From Thermohalobaculum sp039513195 (GTDB lineage: Bacteria; Pseudomonadota; Alphaproteobacteria; Rhodobacterales; Rhodobacteraceae): a DNA stretch of 64,000 nucleotides. The notes under the pieces were generated by a model. It saw nothing but the letters and a program-made list of their open reading frames with translations, made no database searches and was not told the DNA's origin. Within the stretch, counting starts at the first letter, position 1, and each line of letters starts with the position of its first letter. Below are positions 13,918 to 22,694 of the stretch, piece after piece. The stretch covers positions 1 through 64,000 of the forward strand of contig JBCCRM010000022.1 in assembly GCA_039513195.1 (NCBI GenBank), read 5' to 3'. A program made the position numbers and the translations under genes.

Positions 13918-16458
13918 CTATCGGTCGGGATCCGGCTCGCCGCCCGGCAGGCTGACCGGCGGCGGGGCGCCGGCGCGACGGCGGAAGGCGACCGGCTCCG
14001 CCCCGCCGGTGGCGAGATCGTCGCTCGGCGGCGGCGGCAGGCTCGGCGTCATCGCGGCGGCGAGTGCGTCGCCCAGCTCCTCCGGATTGCGCAGGCGCAG
14101 ATCCTGCTGGGGCACGGGGATCGAGATGCCCGCCTCGACGAACCGGCGGTGGATCTCGTAGCGAATGTCCGACTGCACGTTCAGGATCCAGTTGACGTCG
14201 CGCAGAAAGGCGCGGATCTGAAACTCCAGCCCGTGGTCTCCGAAGTCGAAGAACAGCACATACGGCGCGGGCCGGCGCAGCACCATCGGATGGGAGCGCG
14301 CGATGTCGAGCAGGATCTTCTCCACCACTCGCGGGTCGTTGCCATAGGCGCAGCGGGTCTGCACGATCATCCGGCCCATCAGATCGTTGTGGGTCCAGTT
14401 CACCACGGTGCTGGAAATCAGCTCGGAATTCGGGACGAAGAAATCGCATTTGTCGAAGCTCTCGATCCGGGTCGAGCGGACATTGACCTCCTTCACATAG
14501 CCATGGCCGGAGGGGACCTGCACCCAGTCGCCGGCTTTGATCGGACGTTCGATCAACAGGATGATGCCGGAGACGAAGTTGTTGACGATGTTCTGCAGGC
14601 CGAAACCGATACCGACCGACAGCGCGCCGGCGACGATGGCGATGTTGGAGAGGTCGAGACCTGTGGCCGAAATCGCAATCAGGGCGGCCAGCGGCACACC
14701 GAGATAGCCCACCCCCGCTATGATCGCGGCCCGGCCGCCCGCATCGATGCCGGTATAGGGCAGCACCGAGCGCGACAGCGCCCCCTGCGCGATGCGGGTG
14801 ATCACATAGCCGAGCGAGAAGACCACGGCGAAAGACAGGAAATCGATCGGAGAGAGCACGATCTCGCCGATGGTGAAGCCCTGCTCCACCCGGCGCCAGG
14901 CGGTGACCAGGTCGACGACATCCGCGCCCCAGATAAGGCTGAGCACCGGAACCGCGATGCAAAACAGTATGAAGCCGACCGCCACTGGAATCAGGCGAAG
15001 ATTGCCCTTTCGGGGACGGCTGTCGCCCTGCGCCGGGCTCGCCGCATCCTCGACCACCGCCCGGACGACGTGGAACAGGAGTATGCAAAACCCGATCACA
15101 CCGCCGGAGAACATCAGCGGGTAAAACAGGTAGCGAGACGCCGCAAAGAACCCAATCAGCGCCAGGACTGGTGCGGTCAGCGCGGCCACCGTTAAGGCCA
15201 AGCGCACGACCCGGACGGTGTTTGGACCCCAGAATCCGTCTAGCTCGTCAGGCTTCGGGTCGTCCTCGTCCTCCTCGCTGGGGAACACCGGAGGGATGAT
15301 CGGCGACATCGTACTGAGAAGCCGCAGCACAGCGAAGCCGCCCGCTACCAGCATGATCGCATTGAGGAGTGCCAGCCCCTCCACCGCCATGCCGATATGG
15401 GTGCCCCGTTCGACCAGCGCGGCATCGAGCCCGGCAACCCCGGCCAGGACGATCAGCCAGCGATGCGCGTGGCGCGCCTCGGAGTCCTCTAGGCTGGAGA
15501 GCCGCAGTTCCGGCACCTTCGGCGAGAAGAAGGCGCCACCCAACGCGTAGGCGGCGATCATCAGGAACGCGGCCGAAGTGAGTCCGCGCATCAGTTCGGT
15601 GCCGGCATCGCCGAGGAGGCCGCTGTTGCGCGCGGCGAACAGGATCAGACCAACCGACAAGGCCGGGATGAGAAGACGGGTCAGGGTCACGCCAGTCGCG
15701 ATCGCAACCCTCCTCGAATGCGGCGTGCTGGGCTGCACACCGGAGAGGAGGCTTTGGATTAGGCTGCGGCGCACGCCAATCAGCAGGAAGAGAGAGACGC
15801 CGATGACGATAAACGGCGCGAAAACCTGCGCCAGCATCGGCGCGTCGATGCTCTGACGCTCCCATCGGAACAGCACCTCGATCTGGAGCCGGGTCAGCGT
15901 GCGCCCGATGGCATTCATCGCCCGAGGCCACACCTGAGGGTCCAGTACGCTCGGGCCGCGGCTAAGAAGCTCCCGGGCAAACATGTCGCGGCGGATGTCC
16001 GACAGTTGCGCCAAGAGCGCGCGAGCACGGGCGTCGGCCTGATTGGCGCGAAGCTGCAAGGCCTCCATCTCCCGGATCAGGGCGGACAGCCGCTCCCGCT
16101 CGTCGGCGACCGGCATGGCCTCCTCGCGCGGGTCCTCAGGCGCGTCGCCGAGGGCGTTGAGCTGGTCGCGCAGGGGCGCAAGCCGGACATCGGCATCGGC
16201 GGCGAGATCGGGGATCTCGTCGCGCTGCGCCTCGAGGGTTGCGCGAAGGCTCTCGACGTCGTCGTCGCGCAGGTTCCCCCGTTCGATCCGCTCCGCCACT
16301 TCCGCGGCCTCGCTGTCCCACTCCTCCAGCAGGATGGTCGGGCTCTGGCCGGGGTCGTCGTTGTTCTGGGCCCCCAGCGGCAGCGGCGCCAGCAGCACGA
16401 AGAACGCGAGCAGCGCCCACAGCGCTACGCGGGTTACATTCTGTAAGCGCGTTGTCAT
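13918..16458 (-). CDS. mechanosensitive ion channel of the DUF3772/MscS type
   Basis: An 846-residue inner-membrane channel. A signal peptide (ALWALLAFFVLLAPLPLGAQ) is followed by a periplasmic helical DUF3772-type domain up to about residue 190. It has repeated Glu/Arg-rich coiled-coil stretches such as RLSALIREMEALQLRANQA. Several transmembrane helices lead to the MscS core near residues 540-770. The core includes the pore-helix region (LSVGIGFGLQNIVNNFVSG) and the beta domain (LIERPIKAGDWVQV). Such channels release solutes on hypo-osmotic shock. The C-terminal tail is proline-rich. An AGAGGG site precedes the ATG. It sits between cysK and alaX, all minus. Confidence 0.9.
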   Translation of the reverse strand: MTTRLQNVTRVALWALLAFFVLLAPLPLGAQNNDDPGQSPTILLEEWDSEAAEVAERIERGNLRDDDVESLRATLEAQRDEIPDLAADADVRLAPLRDQLNALGDAPEDPREEAMPVADERERLSALIREMEALQLRANQADARARALLAQLSDIRRDMFARELLSRGPSVLDPQVWPRAMNAIGRTLTRLQIEVLFRWERQSIDAPMLAQVFAPFIVIGVSLFLLIGVRRSLIQSLLSGVQPSTPHSRRVAIATGVTLTRLLIPALSVGLILFAARNSGLLGDAGTELMRGLTSAAFLMIAAYALGGAFFSPKVPELRLSSLEDSEARHAHRWLIVLAGVAGLDAALVERGTHIGMAVEGLALLNAIMLVAGGFAVLRLLSTMSPIIPPVFPSEEDEDDPKPDELDGFWGPNTVRVVRLALTVAALTAPVLALIGFFAASRYLFYPLMFSGGVIGFCILLFHVVRAVVEDAASPAQGDSRPRKGNLRLIPVAVGFILFCIAVPVLSLIWGADVVDLVTAWRRVEQGFTIGEIVLSPIDFLSFAVVFSLGYVITRIAQGALSRSVLPYTGIDAGGRAAIIAGVGYLGVPLAALIAISATGLDLSNIAIVAGALSVGIGFGLQNIVNNFVSGIILLIERPIKAGDWVQVPSGHGYVKEVNVRSTRIESFDKCDFFVPNSELISSTVVNWTHNDLMGRMIVQTRCAYGNDPRVVEKILLDIARSHPMVLRRPAPYVLFFDFGDHGLEFQIRAFLRDVNWILNVQSDIRYEIHRRFVEAGISIPVPQQDLRLRNPEELGDALAAAMTPSLPPPPSDDLATGGAEPVAFRRRAGAPPPVSLPGGEPDPDR

Positions 16459-16518
16459 GGACCCTCTGCCTAGCCGATGCGGCGCCGCGCTGCCAGGACC
16501 GAAGACGGTTGCGGGGTG

Positions 16519-17562
16519 CTAGACCGGCTCGAACACCTCCGGCGTGGCCGCAGCACCGCCCCGATCCAACCAATTCGGCACAGGCAGACCCTTGCCGCGC
16601 AAGAACTCCGGGTTGAACACCTTGGACTGATATCGCGTTCCGACATCGCAGAGAATTGTGACGATGGTGTGCCCAGGCCCCAGGGCGCGGGCCAGCCGCA
16701 TCGCCCCGGCGACATTGATGCCGGTCGACAAACCCATGCACAGCCCCTCCTCCCGCAACAGGCCGAAGACGATCGGCAGCGCCTCGTCATCGGTTATGCG
16801 GAAGGCATGGTCGAGGGAAAGCCCCTGCAGATTGGCGGTGATCCGGCCCTGGCCGATCCCCTCGGAGATCGAGGAGCCCTCCGCTTTCAGTGAGCCTTGC
16901 GCATAATGGTGCCAGAGCGCCGATCCCATCGGATCGGCGAGGCCGATCTGCACCCCGGGCTTGCGCGCACGCAGGCCCTCGGCAACGCCGGCGAGCGTGC
17001 CGCCCGACCCGACGGCACAGATGAACCCGTCGATCTTGCCGCCGGTCTGCTCCCAAATCTCGGGGGCGGTCGACTCGACATGCGCTTGGCGATTGGCAAC
17101 ATTGTCGAACTGGTTTGCCCAAACTGCACCGTGCGGATCCTGCGCGTCCAGCGCCTCCGCCAGCCGCCCTGAATACTTCACGTAGTTGTTGGGGTTCCGG
17201 TATGGGACCGCAGGCACCTCGACCAACCGCGCGCCGGATAGGCGCAGCATATCCTTTTTCTCCTGGCTCTGCGTCTCAGGGATCACGATCACCGTGCGAT
17301 AGCCAAGAGCTGCACCCACAACGCTGAGCCCAATGCCGGTATTGCCCGCCGTCCCTTCGACGATCACGCCCCCCGGGCGCAGGTTGCCCCGGGCTTCCGC
17401 ATCGCGAATGATCCAGAGCGCGGCGCGATCTTTCACCGACTGACCGGGATTGAGGAACTCCGCCTTCCCAAGGATCTCGCAACCGGTCTCCTCGGACGCG
17501 CGCTTCAGTCGAATCAAAGGAGTTTTACCGACTGCATCTGGCAAATCGCGGTAAATATACAT
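16519..17562 (-). CDS. cysK: cysteine synthase (O-acetylserine sulfhydrylase)
   Basis: A 347-residue PLP enzyme that makes cysteine from O-acetylserine and sulfide. Seen: the PLP lysine in NPGQSVKDRAA (Lys44), the substrate loop EGTAGNTGIGL at about 70-79, and the phosphate-binding GSGGTLAG. Length is slightly above the usual 310-330 because of an extended C-terminus. ATG 17562 is preceded by GAGGAG at ideal spacing. An open frame further upstream overlaps trgB and is not used. It is 34 bases downstream of trgB. The trgAB-cysK grouping is known from the Rhodobacter sphaeroides tellurite-resistance locus, so this gene may also contribute to tellurite tolerance. Confidence 0.93.
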   Translation of the reverse strand: MYIYRDLPDAVGKTPLIRLKRASEETGCEILGKAEFLNPGQSVKDRAALWIIRDAEARGNLRPGGVIVEGTAGNTGIGLSVVGAALGYRTVIVIPETQSQEKKDMLRLSGARLVEVPAVPYRNPNNYVKYSGRLAEALDAQDPHGAVWANQFDNVANRQAHVESTAPEIWEQTGGKIDGFICAVGSGGTLAGVAEGLRARKPGVQIGLADPMGSALWHHYAQGSLKAEGSSISEGIGQGRITANLQGLSLDHAFRITDDEALPIVFGLLREEGLCMGLSTGINVAGAMRLARALGPGHTIVTILCDVGTRYQSKVFNPEFLRGKGLPVPNWLDRGGAAATPEVFEPV

Positions 17563-17596
17563 TGCCTGCTCCTCAGCCAGTGGATCCGCAGCGTTC

Positions 17597-18763
17597 CTAT
17601 GTGCTTTGCCCGAGACCCACAAGGGGGTCGCCGGCGCTCCAGTCGGCCTCGATCCGGTCGATCTGCCCCGCCAACCAATAAAGCGACAGCAGCGCCGGAC
17701 CATTGGTGATCGCCCCGCGGGCAGCGGCGGCCAGTGCCGCGTCGAACGGCAGGGCGAAGGCGCGAATATCCTCCCCTTCGCCAGGCAGACCATGGACTCC
17801 ACCGCAATCGGAGAGATCGGCCTCACCGACGAAGCTCGTAACCTGTTCCGCGACCACGCCAGGCGAGGGATAATGGGCCGCGATCCGCTCCAAACGGCCG
17901 AGGGTCACGCCCGCTTCCTCCAACGCCTCACGCCGGGCGGTCTCCTCGGCCGTGTCCTGGCCGTCGATCCGGCCCGCGATCACCTCGATCAGCCAAGGGT
18001 TGCGATCGCCCCGGGCCGCCGGCGCCGGCCGAAACTGTTCGATCAGCAGGACGCGGCGGCTCCGTGCGTCGAAGGGCAGCACCGTCACCGCATCTCCCCA
18101 AAGGAAGGTGAAGCGCCTCAACGGCTCTGTCCAGCCACCGTCGAAGCGGCGATGGCGGATATGGTTTTCTTCGACGCTGAAGAGCGCCTGGGCGCGGCGG
18201 GAAACGCGGGTCAGATCGACATCCTCCGTCCCAAACCCACTGCCGAGACTGCCATCGACCGGCGGCGCTGCCCTAGCCCGAACCCGCTGCCGCGCGCGCG
18301 CCATGATGCCGGACCAAATGTCGTCGATGCGCTCCACCGGCAGATGGCCGAAATGATCCATCAGCTCGCCGGCAGCCTCGTGGGCAATGTCGCGGTCATT
18401 GGCATACCAATGGTCAAAGTCCCACGGGGCCTCGCTGACCGCCGGCTTCTCGGTCGGGCGGAAGCACTGAGTGGCCGTCACGCCGCCATCATTCTGCACC
18501 TGGATCGGGCCGAGGCTGTATTCCGCTTCCTCGAAATACTGCAGCCGGTCCAGGTCCCCAGGGTTCAACCCATCGAACAGGACGCCGTCGGCGCAGGCGC
18601 CCAACCGGGGCAGAAGCACGGGATAGTCTTCTTCGGCATGGCGGAGCGTGGCATGATCCGCGGCGACTGCGGGCCGGAGTGTCCCTGGCGCGACGGGCCG
18701 GGCCAAAACCAGCGACAGCAAATCCGGATCCCGGAGTGAGCCGTAGAAGAAAATTGATTTCAA
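17597..18763 (-). CDS. trgB: TrgB-like fusion: gamma-glutamylcyclotransferase-like plus NUDIX hydrolase
   Basis: A 388-residue two-domain protein. The N-terminal ~150 residues begin FFYGSLRDPDLL, the hallmark of the AIG2/gamma-glutamylcyclotransferase fold. The C-terminal half is a NUDIX domain of the ADP-ribose-pyrophosphatase type: EVIAGRIDGQD...REALEEAGV fits the Nudix box with Asp instead of the first conserved Glu. Next to cysK, and with trgA nearby, it fits TrgB of tellurite resistance. The start is a TTG (18763) with GGAG seven bases upstream. The nearest in-frame ATG is followed by a stop two codons later, so TTG is the only good start here. It is divergent from the ChrR-like gene. 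Confidence 0.85.
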   Translation of the reverse strand: MKSIFFYGSLRDPDLLSLVLARPVAPGTLRPAVAADHATLRHAEEDYPVLLPRLGACADGVLFDGLNPGDLDRLQYFEEAEYSLGPIQVQNDGGVTATQCFRPTEKPAVSEAPWDFDHWYANDRDIAHEAAGELMDHFGHLPVERIDDIWSGIMARARQRVRARAAPPVDGSLGSGFGTEDVDLTRVSRRAQALFSVEENHIRHRRFDGGWTEPLRRFTFLWGDAVTVLPFDARSRRVLLIEQFRPAPAARGDRNPWLIEVIAGRIDGQDTAEETARREALEEAGVTLGRLERIAAHYPSPGVVAEQVTSFVGEADLSDCGGVHGLPGEGEDIRAFALPFDAALAAAARGAITNGPALLSLYWLAGQIDRIEADWSAGDPLVGLGQST

Positions 18764-18883
18764 TTCGCTACTCCATACACTACGATGTGATTGGACTTGG
18801 ATGCTGCTCGCTGGAGCGGTGTGATGAGTTTTAGTCCGTAGGGCAATGAGGCACTTGTTTTCGGGACGGCTGCGCTATGTCGG

Positions 18884-18912
18884 TGATCCAATCGGCGGAG
18901 CATAGCGTAAGC
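18884..18912 (+). promoter_or_regulatory. RpoE/ECF11-type promoter upstream of the ChrR-like operon
   Basis: TGATCC (18884-18889) and TAAGC (18908-18912) are separated by exactly 18 bases. This matches the -35/-10 pattern (TGATCC-N18-TAAG) I know for Rhodobacter RpoE, the sigma factor held by ChrR and released by singlet oxygen. The element points into the ChrR-like gene, whose ATG is about 98 bases downstream. I found no match upstream of the neighbouring photolyase, trgB or MFS genes. Confidence 0.55.
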
Positions 18913-19010
18913 AGAGGACAGATGTAGACTGGTTCGCCAGGACTACTGCAACCGGAACAACGAAGACGTGGGCCGGCGACGACCGTGCCAAGAAAGATGA
19001 CGGAAGCCGA

Positions 19011-19682
19011 ATGGTAAGGAAGCCGACGCATATGCCGACGACCGACATGCTTGCCGCCTATGCTAGCGGAGCCGCCTCTCCGGGCGTGTCGCTCCTTGTG
19101 GCGGCGCATTTGACCCATTCGCCAGATAGCCGGGTTGCGGTTTCGCAGATGGAGACAATGGCGGGTTCGTTTTTGGCAGACGAAAGCCCGGCTGAAATGG
19201 CGTCGGATGCGTTGGATCGGATTTTCGCGGCGCTCGAAGGCGAGCCGGCGGCGACGATGAATGGTCACGCAAACGGCAAAGTAGCGAACGGCAAAGCGTC
19301 GAATGGTTCCTTGCCGGCGCCCGTTGCCGAAGCAATCGGCATCCCCTTCGACAACATTCCGTGGAAGTTCCGGCTTCCAGGTGTTTATGAATACGACATC
19401 GAAGGTTTCGCGGGAGAAAAGGTGAGCCTGTTGCGCGCGCGGCCGGGCGCCGGTATTCCGCAGCACACCCACGAAGGCCAGGAGCTGACACTGATCCTGA
19501 CCGGTGCGATGCGCGATGGAGAGCGTGTCTATCGGGCTGGCGATCTGGCAATCAACTGCGAAGACGATGATCACAAGCCGGAAATCATCGGCGACGAAAC
19601 GTGCATCTGTCTTGTGGTGATGGATGGCGGCATGCGCTTTACCGGACGGTTTTCGAGGGCGCTGAACTTCCTCGCCGAATAG
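19011..19682 (+). CDS. ChrR-like protein with degenerate anti-sigma zinc site and intact cupin domain
   Basis: A 223-residue protein resembling ChrR, the zinc anti-sigma factor of RpoE. The N-terminal part (DMLAAYASG...SLLVAAHL) follows the ChrR anti-sigma fold. Where ChrR has HxxxCxxC, this protein has His33 followed by Ser37 and Ser40, so two zinc cysteines are lost. An Asn/Gly-rich linker (84-99) joins it to a cupin domain with an apparently complete metal site (His152, His154, Glu158, His188; motif HTHEGQE). It may sense oxidants through the cupin without zinc-dependent sigma binding. No ECF sigma gene is adjacent, unlike true rpoE-chrR pairs. It heads an operon with the DUF6134 and SDR genes. 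ATG 19032 is an alternative start. Confidence 0.75.
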   Translation: MVRKPTHMPTTDMLAAYASGAASPGVSLLVAAHLTHSPDSRVAVSQMETMAGSFLADESPAEMASDALDRIFAALEGEPAATMNGHANGKVANGKASNGSLPAPVAEAIGIPFDNIPWKFRLPGVYEYDIEGFAGEKVSLLRARPGAGIPQHTHEGQELTLILTGAMRDGERVYRAGDLAINCEDDDHKPEIIGDETCICLVVMDGGMRFTGRFSRALNFLAE

Positions 19683-19738
19683 CTGCGATTAGACGAACAA
19701 ACCTAGCCGGATTAACCTGCGCAGGGATGGAGCGGGCT

Positions 19739-20392
19739 ATGAACCGTCGACATTTTTTAGCGGTGACAGCAGGAACTGCAGCGGTGGGTATGCACCGACT
19801 GGCAAGCGCCCAAGACGGCGCTGCGTTTCGGGAGTTTCGGATCTTGCGCGACGGGTCCGATATTGGGCGGCACCGATTGGAAGCCCAGCGCACTGGCGAT
19901 GTGTTCACCATGGCCGTCGATATCGACATCCGCGTCCGTTTCCTGGGCATAACGGCCTATCGCTACGAGCTCACCAACCGAGAGGTCTGGCGCGATCAGA
20001 GGCTCGAATCCATCGACAGCCGAACCAACGACGATGGCACCGATGATTTCGTCAAGATCATGCGGGTCGAAGACGGTTTGGAAGTCGACGGGTCCGGGCA
20101 TAGCGGTCTGGTGCCGTCCGAGGCAGTGACGACCACATACTACACCACTGCCTTCATGCAGCGCCGTCCTTGGGTGTCGAGCCAGACCGGGGAACCTCTG
20201 TCGCTTGAAACCGCCCAGGACCAGGCCGATGGCCTGACCCGCTGGACCGTGACTGGAGAGCTGGAAACAAGGCTCTATTATGACGAGCGCGGCGAGTGGG
20301 TAACCTGCAAATTCGACGCGAGTGGCGAGCCGGCGGAATACGAGGTCATAGACGAGAGCGGCGAGATTGCCCGGCTCTGGGCCGGGGTGTGA
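19739..20392 (+). CDS. exported DUF6134-family protein
   Basis: A 217-residue exported protein. MNRRHFLAVTAGTAAVGMHRLASAQ is a signal peptide with a twin-arginine-like RRHFL motif and likely cleavage after SAQ. The mature domain is beta-rich (ILRDGSDIGRHRLEAQRTGD, TYYTTAFMQRRPWVS) and fits the DUF6134 family, whose function is unknown. It lies 56 bases after the ChrR-like gene, and its stop overlaps the SDR start by four bases (GTGA). ATG 19739 has GGAG upstream. Codon 19727 (MERAMNRR) is an in-frame alternative that spoils the signal peptide. Confidence 0.75.
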   Translation: MNRRHFLAVTAGTAAVGMHRLASAQDGAAFREFRILRDGSDIGRHRLEAQRTGDVFTMAVDIDIRVRFLGITAYRYELTNREVWRDQRLESIDSRTNDDGTDDFVKIMRVEDGLEVDGSGHSGLVPSEAVTTTYYTTAFMQRRPWVSSQTGEPLSLETAQDQADGLTRWTVTGELETRLYYDERGEWVTCKFDASGEPAEYEVIDESGEIARLWAGV

Positions 20393-21186
20393 GCGTCTTT
20401 TCCCAGGTCGTCACGCCCGCTGACGGCCTCGCCTGGGTCACCGGCGCATCGGCGGGTATCGGCCGAGCGCTATGCTTGGAGTTAGCCCGGCGGGGATGGG
20501 CCGTACACGCGACGGCCCGGCGACCGGAGCCGCTGGAAGCGCTCGCCGCGGAGGCCGAGGGTCTTTCCGGCCGGATTGTCCCGCAGCCTGGTGACGTGAC
20601 CGATCAGGCGGCCATGGGGACCGTCGCCAAAGCCGTGACCAGCGAGGGGCCGATGGCGCTCGCCGTTCTGAATGCCGGGGTCTACACCCCAATGCGCGCG
20701 CAGGCGTTCAAGGCCGAAACCGCCAAACAAATGTTCGATGTTAACCTAACCGGCGTCGCCAATGCGTTGGAGCCGGTCTTGGAGCATATGATCGCGCGCG
20801 GGCGGGGGCATGTGGCCCTGACCGCCTCGGTCGCCGGGTATCGCGGCTTGCCAAACGCGTCGGCCTATTCCGCGACGAAGGCCGGCCTTATCGCCATGGC
20901 CGAGGCATTGGCAATGGATTTGGTCGATTTGGGCGTGCGGATCTCGGTCATCAATCCAGGCTTTGTCGAGACCGATGCGACAGCGGTGAACGAGTTCGAA
21001 ATGCCGTTCCTGATGCAGACTGACCAGGCGGCTCTGCGGATTGCCGACGGTCTTGCGAAGCCCGGTTTCGAGATCGCCTTTCCCCGCCGTTTCGCCCTGA
21101 TCCTGCGGCTGGTCGGGCTGCTGCCGAACCGCGCCTATATCTGGGCGGTGCGCAAGGCGCTCGGCTGGGACAAGCTAGGCGGCTGA
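20389..21186 (+). CDS. short-chain dehydrogenase/reductase
   Basis: A 265-residue classical SDR. NAD(P)-binding GASAGIG is near the N-terminus, NAG occurs in VLNAGVYTP, and the catalytic Ser and Tyr-x3-Lys are in TASVAGY...SAYSATKAG. The substrate is unknown. The GTG start at 20389 overlaps the DUF6134 stop by four bases, which fixes the start better than any upstream codon. SDRs accompany CFA-like methyltransferase/ChrR clusters in other proteobacteria. A role in oxidising or reducing modified lipids is therefore reasonable inference. It ends six bases before the convergent MFS gene. Confidence 0.88.
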   Translation: MSVFSQVVTPADGLAWVTGASAGIGRALCLELARRGWAVHATARRPEPLEALAAEAEGLSGRIVPQPGDVTDQAAMGTVAKAVTSEGPMALAVLNAGVYTPMRAQAFKAETAKQMFDVNLTGVANALEPVLEHMIARGRGHVALTASVAGYRGLPNASAYSATKAGLIAMAEALAMDLVDLGVRISVINPGFVETDATAVNEFEMPFLMQTDQAALRIADGLAKPGFEIAFPRRFALILRLVGLLPNRAYIWAVRKALGWDKLGG

Positions 21187-21192
21187 CCACAC

Positions 21193-22485
21193 CTAGCTGC
21201 TGCTCGCCGGGGTGAGGGCGTCGACCGTTTCTCGATCAAGCGAAAAGCGCCACATGAGAGCGACGGCGATCAGTTTCAGGATGATGGGCACCCCGGCATA
21301 GAGAATCGAGAGCGTCATCAGTGCCGTAGGCGTGTTCTCCCCGCCCGCTTGAAACCCAGCTCGTTCCAACGCGATCAGCGCAAGGCCGGAGGAAAAGGCA
21401 AGCGCCGCCTTGGTGACCACCTGCCACATGGCAAAGAAGAGGCCCGCGCGGCGCGCCCCGGTCCGCTGGGTGTCGAGCGCGATGACATCGGCCTGGATCG
21501 CCGGAGGCAGGGCCAAATCGGCGCCGAAGGCAAAACCGGTGAGGATGGCGATTGCGTAGAAGGCGGCAATGTCGCCTTCCTCCAGGGCCAGGGCTCCGGC
21601 GAAGATAGCGCAAGCCCAAAGCATCGCAATGCCCCACGCACGATGCTTCGACAGCCGTCCCGCGAGCCAAGTCCAACCGGGCACCGCCAAGATGGCGGCG
21701 AGGAAGTAGGCGATTAGGGCACCGCCCGCGGCCTCGGGCGCGCCGAGGCGGTCGGCCACGAAGAACAGAAACAAAGTGACTGGGATACCGTTGGCCGCCC
21801 CGTTTGCGAACCAGGCCAGGATCAGGCGCTGAAATGGCTTGTTCTCTCGCAGCGCCTGCCAACCCGCCGAGACGGTTAGTTTGGCTGGGGGCTCGGTCGC
21901 ACGATCCGGCGCGAGCGCAAAGGCTACGACGACCGCCAAGGGCAGACCGATGCAAACAGTGAGTGCGAGGGCAGAGAGGCCGTCCCCGCCCTCCCCCGCC
22001 GCGAAATAGACGATGGTCGCCGCCAGAGTTCCGGTGATGACCAGCGCCTCGCGCCAGGCGGTCACGCGGGTGCGTTCGGCATAGGTTGACGCCATTTCGG
22101 CGCCCCAGGCTGCATAGGGCGTCTGCGCCATTGTCCAGCCGAGAGTAAGGAGGAACAGCCAGATCCCGGCATGGGCAAGGCCCGCACCCTGAGGCGGCAT
22201 GAAGGCCTGCCAGGTCGCGACGCAGAGTAGTGGTAAGGAAAGTGCCAGCCAGAGGCGGCGACGCCCGAAGCGGCTCTGCGTGCGGTCGGAGATCCAGCCC
22301 ATCAGCGGATCGGACACCGCATCGAAGAGCCGGATGGCGATCCAGAGCAAGCCAATGGCCGCCAGATCGACGCCGCGCTCCGCGACATAGAAGGGCGTGA
22401 CATAGCTGAAAAGCGGGAGGTAAAGCGCTGCAAGAAACAACGCGGGCAGCGCATAGCCGAAGAGAGAGAGCGGGGTCAAAGCCAT
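21193..22485 (-). CDS. MFS transporter, GPH (sugar:cation symporter) type
   Basis: A 430-residue twelve-helix transporter. The signature RLFDAVSDPLMGWISDRT followed by FGRRR is typical of the glycoside-pentoside-hexuronide/melibiose (MelB) group, where the Asp residues bind the coupling cation. The substrate is not known. Members also occur in ChrR/CFA stress clusters, where they may handle lipid-derived products. It lies 209 bases downstream of trgA on the same strand and is convergent with the SDR. Confidence 0.88.
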   Translation of the reverse strand: MALTPLSLFGYALPALFLAALYLPLFSYVTPFYVAERGVDLAAIGLLWIAIRLFDAVSDPLMGWISDRTQSRFGRRRLWLALSLPLLCVATWQAFMPPQGAGLAHAGIWLFLLTLGWTMAQTPYAAWGAEMASTYAERTRVTAWREALVITGTLAATIVYFAAGEGGDGLSALALTVCIGLPLAVVVAFALAPDRATEPPAKLTVSAGWQALRENKPFQRLILAWFANGAANGIPVTLFLFFVADRLGAPEAAGGALIAYFLAAILAVPGWTWLAGRLSKHRAWGIAMLWACAIFAGALALEEGDIAAFYAIAILTGFAFGADLALPPAIQADVIALDTQRTGARRAGLFFAMWQVVTKAALAFSSGLALIALERAGFQAGGENTPTALMTLSILYAGVPIILKLIAVALMWRFSLDRETVDALTPASSS

Positions 22486-22694
22486 GCCGCGGCAACTGGC
22501 GCCGACGTCGCAACGATCAAGGGGCGATCGACCTACCTAAGTGTTTTTCGTCGATTTTTCCGATGCTTGGTCGCGTAGCTTCGATGTCCTGGTTGGCGGG
22601 AAGGCGATAGGTCAGGCGCGACCACTCGCCGCATTCGAGTCCATTGAGCCAAAAGGCAGCCAAGAGGGGAGGAACGGGTGCGGGGCGCGTCCGC

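Noticed and set aside
13579..15195. 538-codon plus-strand frame
   Set aside because: It is the antisense of the MscS-type channel and alaX, and shows no domain or signal sequence.
22514..22542. CGATCA-N18-TAAGT as a second RpoE-type promoter
   Set aside because: The -35 differs at the first and last bases and it points into a region without a plus-strand gene.
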